The notes under the pieces: generated by a model
Told to the model about the DNA's origin: nothing
Database searches by the model: none
What the model saw: only the letters and a program-made list of their open reading frames with translations
NCBI RefSeq assembly: GCF_000142905.1
Contig: NW_013657658.1
Coordinates: 251,769-315,768, forward strand
DNA: 64,000 nt
DNA from: Thecamonas trahens ATCC 50062
Taxonomy: Eukaryota; Apusozoa; Apusomonadida; Apusomonadidae
Direction: 5' to 3'
Shown here: positions 32,781 to 42,088 of the stretch, in pieces
Layout: the number at the start of each line of letters is the position of its first letter
Position numbering within the stretch: the first letter of the stretch is position 1
Made by a program: the position numbers and the translations under genes

Positions 32781-33390
32781 TGGGACATGACAGAGGTGGA
32801 GCAAGGGAGAGAAGGGTGCTGTGGTAGGGGTGGTGCCGGTGGTCGTCGTCGTCGTCGTGTTGGGCAGTGTGGGTCAGCTGGCTGCCGGTGGCTCTTCCAG
32901 CGAAAAACGAAATCAAATCGTATTCCTCCGCAGCTCTCGGGCCTCGGGCCTGGGGCTTCAAGCCTCGGAGCTCGGGATCGGCAAGAAAGAGCGAGTTGCT
33001 GCATTGGGTTGATGATGAGACTACTTGGGCTGCAGAAGCGGTGTACGGTCCGCTGTGCAAGTGGCTTCCATCTCGTTCCCCGCGTGGATCGAGCGAATTG
33101 TGTAAATGGAGCAGGTCGTCCGCCATGCCACTGCATAGCCATCAACCCCTACTGGGTCGACCTTGATGAAGCCAGGGATCATCAGCAAGTGGCTCACTTG
33201 CTGGCTCTGGACAACAATGATCGGTGCTGGCATTGATCCCAAGATGCCCCACCTCTCGCCAAAGGGTCACACAGGGTGTGTCCCCACATTTGACCAACCA
33301 TACCACCGATCGCGTCGACTCGGCTGGAACAAGGGGGGGGTGTAGGATCAGAGCCAGAGCAAGGCTTACTCCCCCCTCCTCCCCTCTCGG
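32781..33390. repeat. tandem duplication, copy 2
   Basis: 610 nt, nearly identical to 32131-32746 apart from a 5-nt and a 1-nt deletion. On the minus strand it preserves the twinfilin ATG context but runs at once into MSHFI and a stop. It ends about 180 nt before the folliculin start, so it may now serve as that gene's upstream region. Confidence 0.93.
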
Positions 33391-33567
33391 GATACGTGGG
33401 GCGATGTGGCCCAAAGGGCAGCACAATTGGTACGGCGTGTGCGGGAGAGGTGGGCCATCGATCGCACAGAGGTCAACTCCTGGCGTGCCACTGGGCACGG
33501 GCCAAAGCCCGTCCTTGGCAAGACGGGCACTTTACTCGGAAGCAGTTCTGGAGGGAGCAAGGCAGGG

Positions 33568-35283
33568 ATGAATGCGGTCCTCTGTCTCACTACCTTTTGT
33601 GAGAAGCATGGTCCAAGGGTGGTGTTCTGTACTCAGTCGGTCGAGTCGGACGAGCTGAGCGCTCTCCACCTTGCTATCCAAGATGCTGCTCTTGCTCAGG
33701 GTGGTCCTCTTCCTGCTACGGCTGCTTCCATCTCTTCCTCTCCGGGTGTTTCTCCTCGAAAGCCTACTGCTCAACATGGATCATCATCGCTTTCGGGCCC
33801 AGCTTCTCCTGGTCGACCGTTGTCATCGATGTCAGCATCGTCGTTGTCATCGCCGCGTACTCGCTCGTCGCCGGCTCGCTCGCCACGCTCCGCAACTGAT
33901 GCTGGAGCTGGTGGAAGCGGGTCTATGTCAGCAGCCTGCGCCTCGTGCGCCTCTATCCCTCCGGATGCCTTTCTTGTCTCGTACGACGAGGCCGCGCAGG
34001 TGTACTACGCGTCCACGGCGTCGCCGCAGCAGGCCGACTACAAATGGCTGCAAGAGATCGCACTTCGCTCGCTCACCCACGAGCAGTGCCCGGGCATGGA
34101 CGGCCCTATCGTGTTTGGTGACCCGGTCATGGGCTACGCTCTTGCGCACATGTTCAAGATTTCTGACGCCAAGGCACGCGGCGGCTGCCGCCTCTACTCG
34201 CTGGTCCTCGTCGTCCCGGATGAGGTCCATCTCGTCGCCTGCTGGGACGTCGTCACCCAGCACTTTGCTGCCATCGTTTGTGGCCTCAAAGCCAAGTCAA
34301 AGCTAGTGTACAACCTCGAGGGCGCGTCGCGCCAGCTAGGCCCGCGCTTTGCCCGCCAGCGCATGGCTGTCGTCCAGCGCTCGCTCGCCGAGCTTGTCGG
34401 CGGCATGGACTCGCTCTTCCCCTTTCTCCACGCCCAGCATGCCTGGATCATCCAGTCGTTTGGCCGCCGTCTTTTCCAGCGCCGCATCGAGGGTGCTCTG
34501 CCGGTCGCTCCAGCCCCGGCTTCGCCCTCGCTCTCGCAGGCCAGCCTCTCGTCGACCTCGAGCTCAGATACGGAGCGAAGCGCATCAATTTCGCTCGAGC
34601 TCGCAGATCTTGCCGCACTTGTCGACGTTGAAGGCCTCGCCTGCGTCTTCTTCCACCTCATCATCGGCAACCAGGTTGTAGTCCGCGGCGGCTCGCCCTG
34701 GCTCGTCTCGGCCGTCCTCGACCTCCTCGCTACCCTTCTTCCACCGGCATGCGTCTCGAGCCTCTCCTCCGATACCTACGCAGACACCTGGCGGTGCAAT
34801 TTGCTTGGCATCCCGTCGCGAGTCCGCATTCCCAAGCACGTCGACGCCTCGGCCTTTGTCCTCGTTGACATGCTTGCGCCGGGTCGAACTGGCGGCGGCG
34901 GGGCCAGGAGCCGCAGCGGTGCGCCGCCGGCCAACACTGCCGAGCTCCGCACCCTCCTCGCTGGCCAGCGCGTGTGCATCGTCGGCTCGTACCGCGAGAC
35001 CACCCTCGGTGCCAAGCTCTTCTTTGCCGCCACAACCCTCGACCGCGCCCTTGTCGCCGACTACGTCCACGCACTCAAGATCGAGTGGCACAACAAGGCC
35101 AAGGCTTTCTTTAAGTTTGCCAAGCTCCACACCCTCAATGACGACGCCAAGGTCAAGGCCTTCCTCACCGCCCTCCATCTCTCCGACTCGGATCTTCTTG
35201 TTCTCCGGTTCTGGACGGCTGGCCTCGCGCGGCCACTCCGTGCCGCCGCCGCCTCCTCCACGGCAGCCACCGCGTCCAGCTAG
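33568..35283 (+). CDS. FLCN: folliculin
   Basis: 571 aa from ATG 33568. The N-terminus MNAVLCLTTFCEKHGPRVVF is diagnostic for folliculin, followed by FCTQ. Folliculin acts with FNIP as a GTPase-activating complex for RagC/D on lysosomes and regulates TORC1 and AMPK signalling. The longin domain includes YKWLQEIALRSLTHEQCPG and the family landmark GPIVFGDPVMGYALAHMFKI, then RLYSLVLVVPDEVHLVACWD. A Ser-rich insert (about 45-130) interrupts it. The C-terminal DENN-like half contains EWHNKAKAFFKFAKLHTL. The frame is open upstream but has no better start. The gene is divergent from twinfilin. Confidence 0.92.
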   Translation: MNAVLCLTTFCEKHGPRVVFCTQSVESDELSALHLAIQDAALAQGGPLPATAASISSSPGVSPRKPTAQHGSSSLSGPASPGRPLSSMSASSLSSPRTRSSPARSPRSATDAGAGGSGSMSAACASCASIPPDAFLVSYDEAAQVYYASTASPQQADYKWLQEIALRSLTHEQCPGMDGPIVFGDPVMGYALAHMFKISDAKARGGCRLYSLVLVVPDEVHLVACWDVVTQHFAAIVCGLKAKSKLVYNLEGASRQLGPRFARQRMAVVQRSLAELVGGMDSLFPFLHAQHAWIIQSFGRRLFQRRIEGALPVAPAPASPSLSQASLSSTSSSDTERSASISLELADLAALVDVEGLACVFFHLIIGNQVVVRGGSPWLVSAVLDLLATLLPPACVSSLSSDTYADTWRCNLLGIPSRVRIPKHVDASAFVLVDMLAPGRTGGGGARSRSGAPPANTAELRTLLAGQRVCIVGSYRETTLGAKLFFAATTLDRALVADYVHALKIEWHNKAKAFFKFAKLHTLNDDAKVKAFLTALHLSDSDLLVLRFWTAGLARPLRAAAASSTAATASS

Positions 35284-35338
35284 CGCGCTGTGGCAATTGT
35301 AAAAGGTCAAGGATGTGTTCATTATTCATCGCCACGGC

Positions 35339-37441
35339 TCACGACGAGACGATCAGCGAGGGATACAACGAGGCCGGCCAGGCGTCGCTCGAGCTGGAGC
35401 CCGATGCGGGCGACCCGCCACCGCCTGACGAGCTGCTCTTGTCCGACGCTGGCGACATGGCCTGCGCCTTCAGAAAGTGCTGCCGCTCGCGCTGAAGCTC
35501 GTCCTGCGTCCGCGCCAGTGGCGGATCGTCGTGCGCGAGGTAGAAGACTCGCGACGGCGAGAGCGTGATCGAGGCGTCGAGAACCTGCGGCGGGTCAACA
35601 AGTGAGAGCGGCATCGGCGGCGAGCTCCACATTGGCTTGCGCCGCTTACGGGTCCGCGAGCCCGACGGCGAGTAGCTCGGCGAAAACCGCGTCGGCGAGC
35701 CGTGGTCCGGCGACCGCTGGCGGCGCTTGCGCGACGATGTCGATCGCTCCTTCATGGCAGCGATGGACGAGAGCTGCTGCGAGGTCGTCAGCGTACCCGG
35801 AAGCGTTTCATAGACCGGTGCCAGAATAGCAGCCTTGGTCGAGACCGTCGGCATCTGCCGCTCCTTGCTCCGGCGGATCGAGATGCGCCGCGACGGCGTC
35901 GGCTCGCACGAGACTGAGCCTTCTGTCGAAGGTGTCGACGGCGGAAGGAGCATCCGGGATGACGGCGGCGAAACAGAGCTCGCTGCCGACGACGAGCGCG
36001 ACGAGGCGCGCTCCATGACCGAAAACGCGCCACCGCTCGATTCCAGTGACGGTGACGCGAGCGCCATGCGCTTTGAAGGCGATGGCACCGACGCGAGCGA
36101 TGTCGGGGCACTCGACGCCGCCGCTGCCGCCGCGCGGGTCACCCGCGCCGCTGCACGCGGCCGCCGCGCGCTCGGCCGCAGCCCGCGGAGCATCAGCGGC
36201 GGGCTGTCAAACTGCGACGGCGAGAACGGGACGCCGTCGTCGGGCTCGGCAAGCGCAGGCGCCGGCGACGACGACGGATTGATAGGGATCGGCGCAATCG
36301 GCGTCTGGGTGGCAGACCGCAGCGCCACCCGTCCCAGTGGTGGCGAGCCCATGGTGGTCGAAAAGAGCGATGGCGGTGGCGACAGCAGCATGTTCGCCCG
36401 CCCGGCACGCCGCGGGTCCGACCCGCTCGGCCCAGCCCGCGACGCTCCCGAGCTTCTTGAAGACGACACCGGCATCGGCGCGCTTGTACCCACCACCCGC
36501 GACGCCGAAGGTCGCGAACCGGTCCGGTACACCGGACCCGACGGCGGCGAGAAGAGCTCTGTCCGCAGCGGGCGCTTGCTCTCTGCAGCAGCCGGCGCCA
36601 GCGGGCTGTCGAGCCGCGCTGCGCTGCTCATCTTGTACACCCGATGCGCCTGCGCAAGCGTCATCGTCGACGCCGCAAGCTTGGCCGTCATCGGCTCGCT
36701 CATCTCGCCTGACGGAATGTGGCCTTTGATGGGCGAGAAGAGGTCAAACAGATTGAGGTCGTCCGAAATAAGTGACGACGCAGACTCCTCGCCTTCGTCC
36801 TTGTCACCGGCCGCCGGCGACGCCGACCGCTCCTTGCCGCTGGCCTTGGCCTCGCGCGCAAGCTCGGCCGCCACCCGCGTTGTCGTTGCCGGTCCGGCGG
36901 CGGCGCCGGGCACAGTCGGCGCTGTCACCGCCGGCGGCGATGCCGACTTTGATTGCGACGCAGACTTGGCCGCCTTGCGCGACGCTTTGGCCTTGCTTCG
37001 GCTGGCCGAGCTCTTCTTCCGCGCCGCCGCAGCCTTGGACGCTCCCGACGCCGACGTCGACGGGCCCGAGGCCCCGCCCTGAATCTTGCGCTTGAGCGAC
37101 GAGTTCCAGTGGTTCTTAATGGCGTTGTCCGTCCGCCCGGGCAGGAGCTTGGCAATCTCCGCCCACCGGTTGCCCATCCGCGAGTGGGCCGAGAGAATGA
37201 CCGTGTCCTCGATGACCGTCCACGGGCCCTTGTAGATCGCCGGGTTGATATGGTTGTGCCACCGCTCACGGCACTGCTTCCCGATCCGTCCGGGCAGGTG
37301 CTCAGCAATCATGGTCCACTTCACGGGACCATGCTTCTCCACTAGCAGCCGCACCAGCTCGTCCTCCTGCGGCGTCCACGCGCCTTTCAGCACCTCCTTC
37401 CGCCCCTTCTTCTTCTTCTTCACCTGCGTCGTTGTCGTCAT
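35339..37441 (-). CDS. R2R3-type Myb transcription factor
   Basis: 700 aa from ATG 37441-37439 ([18 protein letters not shown]). Two Myb/SANT repeats follow directly: [20 protein letters not shown] with [17 protein letters not shown], and [20 protein letters not shown] with [18 protein letters not shown]. The evenly spaced tryptophans and the K.....N..W recognition helix predict binding to YAACNG-type sites. The rest is long, disordered and Ser/Pro/Ala-rich, with many SP sites suggesting cyclin-dependent kinase phosphorylation and a c-Myb-like regulatory tail. No R1 repeat is visible, although animal A/B/C-Myb usually has three. An AT-rich element with TTTGAA lies about 105-120 nt upstream and TTTTTGCGCC, an E2F-like site, about 75 nt upstream. 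Confidence 0.92.
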   Translation of the reverse strand: MTTTTQVKKKKKGRKEVLKGAWTPQEDELVRLLVEKHGPVKWTMIAEHLPGRIGKQCRERWHNHINPAIYKGPWTVIEDTVILSAHSRMGNRWAEIAKLLPGRTDNAIKNHWNSSLKRKIQGGASGPSTSASGASKAAAARKKSSASRSKAKASRKAAKSASQSKSASPPAVTAPTVPGAAAGPATTTRVAAELAREAKASGKERSASPAAGDKDEGEESASSLISDDLNLFDLFSPIKGHIPSGEMSEPMTAKLAASTMTLAQAHRVYKMSSAARLDSPLAPAAAESKRPLRTELFSPPSGPVYRTGSRPSASRVVGTSAPMPVSSSRSSGASRAGPSGSDPRRAGRANMLLSPPPSLFSTTMGSPPLGRVALRSATQTPIAPIPINPSSSPAPALAEPDDGVPFSPSQFDSPPLMLRGLRPSARRPRAAARVTRAAAAAASSAPTSLASVPSPSKRMALASPSLESSGGAFSVMERASSRSSSAASSVSPPSSRMLLPPSTPSTEGSVSCEPTPSRRISIRRSKERQMPTVSTKAAILAPVYETLPGTLTTSQQLSSIAAMKERSTSSRKRRQRSPDHGSPTRFSPSYSPSGSRTRKRRKPMWSSPPMPLSLVDPPQVLDASITLSPSRVFYLAHDDPPLARTQDELQRERQHFLKAQAMSPASDKSSSSGGGGSPASGSSSSDAWPASLYPSLIVSS

Positions 37442-37514
37442 TCCGCTTCTACCGCCATCGCCCCACACCCACACAGACCGCAGCCATTGTTGGTGAGCCT
37501 CTCTCTCTCATGAG

Positions 37515-37560
37515 TTTTTGCGCCATTTTTGGTCGACTCGGCCAAAATTCAAAATTTTCG
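37515..37560 (-). promoter_or_regulatory. candidate cell-cycle promoter elements upstream of Myb
   Basis: In the 5' flank of the Myb gene: TTTTTGCGCC (37515-37524, E2F-like) and AAATTCAAAATTTTCG (37545-37560), which read on the Myb strand contains TTTGAA, the CHR core. The same 16-mer occurs in the PLK gene. Function is inferred only. Confidence 0.35.
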
Positions 37561-38828
37561 TTCGGCGCTCTCCACATCCCGCGCGCGCGGCTCACCCGCA
37601 CCACACCTTCCGGCCTCGCACACTGCGTGTATGCCAGCTTCTTCATCGTCCTCTACACACAGCACCATGTGCCACTACCTTCTCTACTACAGGCTGCGAC
37701 TTGCTGCTCTCGCGAAGCTCTTGGTCGCTCCATACGAGCTCGATGGTGATGGGCATAGTGTGGCGTGGGAGTGGTCATTGGGCCACAAAGTTTGGCGCAC
37801 TGCCTGACGCGGGGAGGGGGAGGTGGGCGACGGCGCCAAGGCAAGCCACAAGGAAAAGGTGGGGGGGGGTGTAATGGCAAGGGGGGGAGACAATGGGCAT
37901 TGTGTAGACCAAGATGAAGTTATTCGTACCTGTGGTGGCGGTGTTGGACGTGATGTAGTGTGTTGCAGAACAAGATCACAAACCAAGTAGACTCTCTTGT
38001 GTCCCTTCGCCTGGTGTCGAACTTGGCGCCCTTCCGCCGTGCCAAGGTGAAGTCTTGCTCAATTTGTCCATTACTCGTTCATTCGTTCATTCGTCACCAC
38101 CTCCCCCCCCTCCCCCTCCCGTGCTCTTTTTCGTGTTCAATGTTTTTGACATCATTTAATCGTTGGAGCTCGGCTGAGGCTACCGTCAGTGGCCCGGCCC
38201 GCCTGCCTCGCTGGCCATCGCATCAACTATGCGCGTTGAAGCAGACGACTGTCACCAAAGCTTCTCAATCTTTGTTATTTGTTGTATCTCTGCACAATAC
38301 ACTCACTGCAGGATCTCTATTCCTTTCCCCCTCCCGCCCAGTCCTGCTTACTGCAATCTGCTTGCTGACATGGAATTGGAATAGCCTTGGAAGGTTGGAT
38401 TTGGTCGGTCGACCGCATCAACTTGACGGATTCGCCGCGCCTGCCCCGCGAGAGCAGCTCCTCATTCACATGCTCTGCCATGGGGATGATGAACAAGTAG
38501 AACTGAGAGAATGTGTGACTGATACAGATTACGACATGTTGCACCTTCTCCATGGGTTGTACATCATGCATTGGGGGCTGCTGGCAAGAGGTCAATGTGC
38601 CGCCCATATCAGCCAAGCTTGTTGGGGAGAGGCGGCAGCAGCAGGTTGGCTGGCGAGGCGAGGCCGTGGCCTGAGTCTGGAGGGGAAGGTGGGGGGGGGT
38701 AACAAGTGTCTCACTCGAGGAGTGCAGCAGACGAGACTGAGGGGTCAAGAGAGCGCACAACAAGACGGGGAACAAGTGTAACCTCTCTTCTACACATAGA
38801 CATACTTGTTGTCTCTATACCTCTGTGC
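37561..38828. other. gene-poor stretch
   Basis: About 1.3 kb without a supportable gene. Open frames exist on both strands (the longest at 37960-38781, plus), but their peptides lack domains and the codon bias of neighbouring genes. G/C tracts lie near 37860-37890 and 38100-38120. A distal DUF4215 promoter is expected near the right end. Confidence 0.5.
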
Positions 38829-40492
38829 ATGCTCATGCCTGAGCCCAGGACGGCGGTCCTCCTCCTCGTCCTCCTCGGCCTGCTTCTGTTCAGCCCGAGT
38901 TCCGAAGCTGCTGGGGTACGGGTTGCGAGAGGGAGGGGGAGGAGAGAGAGGGGGGGGGGGGAGGAAGTGGGGAAGGTGTTGGTGGTGTAGGCATGAACTC
39001 ATGATGATGCTGGTGGTGGTGATGGTGATGGTGGCTGTGATGGTGATGGCGGTGGTGATTGTGGCAACGATCGTGTCATGGTGGTGATGGTGATGGTTTC
39101 AATGATGGTCACGATCATATACCTGTTGTTTCCACGTTGTGCTCCAACCGGGGTCATGGGTGATGATGGTCCTATCCTGGCGACTACCTCTCCCACCTCT
39201 ACAGCCAAAGCCCTGCTGCGCGTCACCGCCTTCGACGGTGCAGTGCACCAACGAGACAGTGTACGATCGGGTGACAGCGGCACAGCCGACATGTGCCACC
39301 ACCTGGGGCCCGTCGTGCGTGGATACGGTGCGGTCAGAGTTCCCAGGCTACTGCCCCGTTCCGCCGACCGGGTGCCAGGCGACGTGCGACTTTGAGGGTC
39401 CGAACGGGGAGCGGTGCTTCTGGGAAGAGTGCGACGACGGTAACTTCAACAACACCGACTACTGCACCAACAGCTGCGATCTGGCCCGCTGCGGTGACGG
39501 CATTGTGCAGGCGGTAATTGGCGAAGAGTGCGACGCTGGCGCCGCCAACGCCGAGGGCGGCGCCTGCCTCCCCACCTGCAAGATCGCCCGCTGCGGCGAC
39601 GGCTTTGTTCGCACCGGCATCGAGGCGTGCGACGACGGCAACACCAACGATGCCGATGGCTGCCTTTCGACCTGCGTCCTGGCGGTATGTGGCGATGGCA
39701 TCTTCCGCTCCGACCCCGGCTCGCCCGAAGAGTGCGACGACGGAAACGCCATCAACACCGACGGCTGCCTCGCCAACTGCAGGCTCCCGCGCTGTGGCGA
39801 CGGCTTTGTCCATGCAGGCGTCGAGGCGTGCGACCTCGGGACCGGTAACTCGGACAGCCTGCCTAACACATGTCGGCTCAACTGCACGCTGCCGACCTGC
39901 GGCGACGGCGTGATCGACTCGACGAACCTGGAGATGTGTGACCCGGGCGGCCTCATCTCTGACTCGGGCTGCTGTGTCAGCTGCAAGTTTACGCCCGGCG
40001 CGTGCTCGTCGTGCATGAACTTGACGCACGCCCTGCAGGGCACTTGCGTCAGCGGTGTGTGCACCACCGGCGCACCCGTCTCCTGCGCCCCGTACGTCTG
40101 CGACAGCATCGAGTCGATCTGCCTCACCCGGTGTGCCACAGACTCACAGTGCCTGCCCGGCTACGGATGCTCGGGCTCGTCAGTGTGTGTGCCCAACAGC
40201 GAGCTCGACGCCTTTGGCCTATTTCCGTCGCCGCCGCTCAGCACAAGCGTTGTCGGCCGCTACGCCTTTCTCATCTGCCTCCTCGCCTTTACCGCCGTTG
40301 GCGTGGCCCTCGTCGCTGTCGCTCGCTGGCACACCGAAAGGCCTCGTCCAAGGCCGATGCTGCTGCTGACGCCGAGGCCCACACCGCGCTCATCGGCGGC
40401 GGCTTTGACGACGCCGCCACTGTGGGATGGGCGTCGGCTTCGTCGGTCGCCACAGCCTCATCCACAGCAACGTCAACCTCGACCTCGGCCCT

Positions 40493-40523
<31 letters not shown>

Positions 40524-40574
40524 ACCTCGAGCTCCACGTCATCATCCTCAAGTAGATTGGACTCGTCATCGTAG
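38829..40574 (+). CDS. type I membrane protein with DUF4215 / myxo cysteine-rich repeats
   Basis: 485 aa from exons 38829..38915 and 39205..40574. Exon 1 encodes a signal peptide (MLMPEPRTAVLLLVLLGLLL). A GTACGG donor joins in phase 0 to the TACAG acceptor at 39204, leading into PKPCCASPPSTVQCTNET. The ectodomain has five Cys repeats of the form C.DGN.N.DGC...C....CGDG (for example EECDDGNAINTDGCLANC), the DUF4215/myxo_disulf_rpt family found on protist and bacterial surface proteins. One transmembrane helix (YAFLICLLAFTAVGVALVAV) and a short Ser-rich cytosolic tail end the protein. The tail frame requires one extra A at 40337-40339, giving AEAHTALIGGGFDDAATVG rather than an Arg/Pro-rich out-of-frame read. 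The ligand is unknown. Confidence 0.82.
38916..39204 (+). other. intron of the DUF4215 gene
   Basis: 289 nt. GTACGG donor, a G-rich tract right after it (38930-38965), GATGGTGGT-type repeats, then CTCCCACCTCTACAG at the acceptor. Confidence 0.75.
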
Positions 40575-40664
40575 CGTAGCCGTCCTTTCATTACAGAGTC
40601 ACATCCATAGCTTCTGGCCTGGCCTCTCCTGCATGTCTGACTCGTCGTCGCAGCGTGCACACTA

Positions 40665-41335
40665 TCATGCGTCGCGCAGCGCCATCTTCTCCAGCACCAA
40701 GCGGAGGATCTCGTCGTGTGATGTATGAGCATCGAGCGAGTCACCGATGTCATAAACCCGAGCCACTGCCGCCATATCCGCCACCTGCATCCAATCATGC
40801 TCGTCAGCACCCACAGGGACCATCGTGCCCGCCACCTTGCCACACACCTCCTTCATCGCCTCTGCGTCGCCGTCAACCCAAACAAGGACCAACGACTTGG
40901 ACTTTTTCGACACACCATGGTTCTTGAACGCCGCCGAGATCTATACGCCCAGGTATCGCATCATGGTGTTGGTGTGAGTATCGCTCGTGTGTGTGTATGG
41001 GGTGGTGGTGGTGGGGGAGAGGGCGAGAGGTGGTGGACTGGTGATGAGCGTACGCTGGACGATGGTGAGAGCCCGTAGATGATCTCCGAGTGGACGGTGT
41101 GTGTGATGAGCGAGTTTGAAGCGTCTGCAAGCAGTGCACGCATGGTAGCAATGGCCAGCTGTGTCGGACCAATGACAAGGCTTCCATCTAGGACGGCCAG
41201 CTGACCGAGACTGCCGCTCATGGCCTCCTTGCGGATGCTGGCGGCATTGGTCACCTCTACAAACCGCACAGCCGACACCACTCGCTCTGGAAACAGCTCA
41301 CACTCTAGCTGCACCACCTCCAACTCGCCAGACAT
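40665..41335 (-). CDS. TPRKB: KEOPS complex subunit Cgi121/TPRKB
   Basis: 185 aa from exons 41335..41054 and 40940..40665. Exon 1 encodes LECELFPERVVSAVRFVEV and then NAASIRKEAMSGSL, DGSLVIGPTQLAIATMRAL and HTVHSEIIYGLSPSSS, in the order of human TPRKB. A GTACGC donor joins in phase 0 to a GTATAG acceptor and ISAAFKNHGVSKKSKSLVLV, matching the family segment after the intron. KEOPS makes the t6A37 modification on tRNAs that read ANN codons; Cgi121 binds the Bud32 kinase and tRNA. Length fits (human TPRKB 175 aa). The second exon alone would look like an orphan frame. Confidence 0.9.
40941..41053 (-). other. intron of Cgi121/TPRKB
   Basis: 113 nt. GTACGC donor, a C-rich tract downstream, TATAG acceptor, phase 0. 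Removing it restores a continuous family alignment. Confidence 0.85.
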
Positions 41336-42088
41336 CCTTCTGTCTTCCTTGCTCGAGTCGTGTGTTTCGACGCGAGAGACTCTGAAGACCTCGTCGTCGC
41401 TCCGTCCGGTCGTCGCTCCGTCCGGTCGTCGCGTCGCGACTGAACGGTCCCTCTGCGCAAGCCATCGATGCTGGTGAGTGAAACTGTACTGGGCGCCGAT
41501 TGCCACCATGCTGTGCTCTCATCAACATGTTTAGGCGCATGTATGGTCTCGGGCGTCTTTTGGTCGTAGTACTACCCGGGAGCGTCGTCCTCGCGCAGCT
41601 TCCGCACGCAGCTTCCTCGTCTAGACCTCGTATGTACTCATTGATGAAGACCACGGTCACGGTAGGAAGGCCCAACAAGTGGCGATACAATGCAAGGCTG
41701 AACTGCTTGTAACAATGTGCAGTGATTGCAAGGATGATCGCCCAGACCGGCGACGTTGACCAGGCCAGCCCGTCAATCACCGTTTGCAGGTCACCATAGC
41801 CAACATGGTCGTCGAGTTGATCGTCATTGCGACCACGATCATAGCCGTACTCAGTGATACCGTAATGTTCAACTCTCGAGCACCAACCATCACTGCCATT
41901 AACTAAGATCGCTTGTCCGTATCCGCCAGCAGCGACAGCGGCAGGGCAGCAATTGCACGTCCCTTGTCATGCAACACGCATGCTGCCACAAAGGTGAGGC
42001 TGCTTTCCTTGCCAAAAGTTGGCAGCAGAAGCGGGCACCGGAAGGGAGAGAGGGGAGAGATGAGCATTCTCGTCTCATTGTTAGCAAC
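41336..42088. other. intergenic stretch, no gene assigned
   Basis: Divergent region between Cgi121 and the G8 gene, with less GC-biased composition than its neighbours. A minus-strand frame (about 41298-41965) contains a hydrophobic segment (SPVWAIILAITAHCYKQFSL), but it has no signal, family or convincing start. A short TCCGTCCGGTCGTCGC duplication lies at 41398-41433. Confidence 0.4.

Noticed and set aside
37441-37474. Upstream in-frame start for the Myb gene
   Set aside because: The eleven extra codons lack conservation and need a non-ATG start; the ATG at 37441 precedes a normal basic N-terminus.
37960-38781. 273-codon plus-strand frame in the gene-poor stretch
   Set aside because: No recognisable motif or signal, interrupted composition, and the minus-strand frame over the same bases is equally open. 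Not enough support for a gene.
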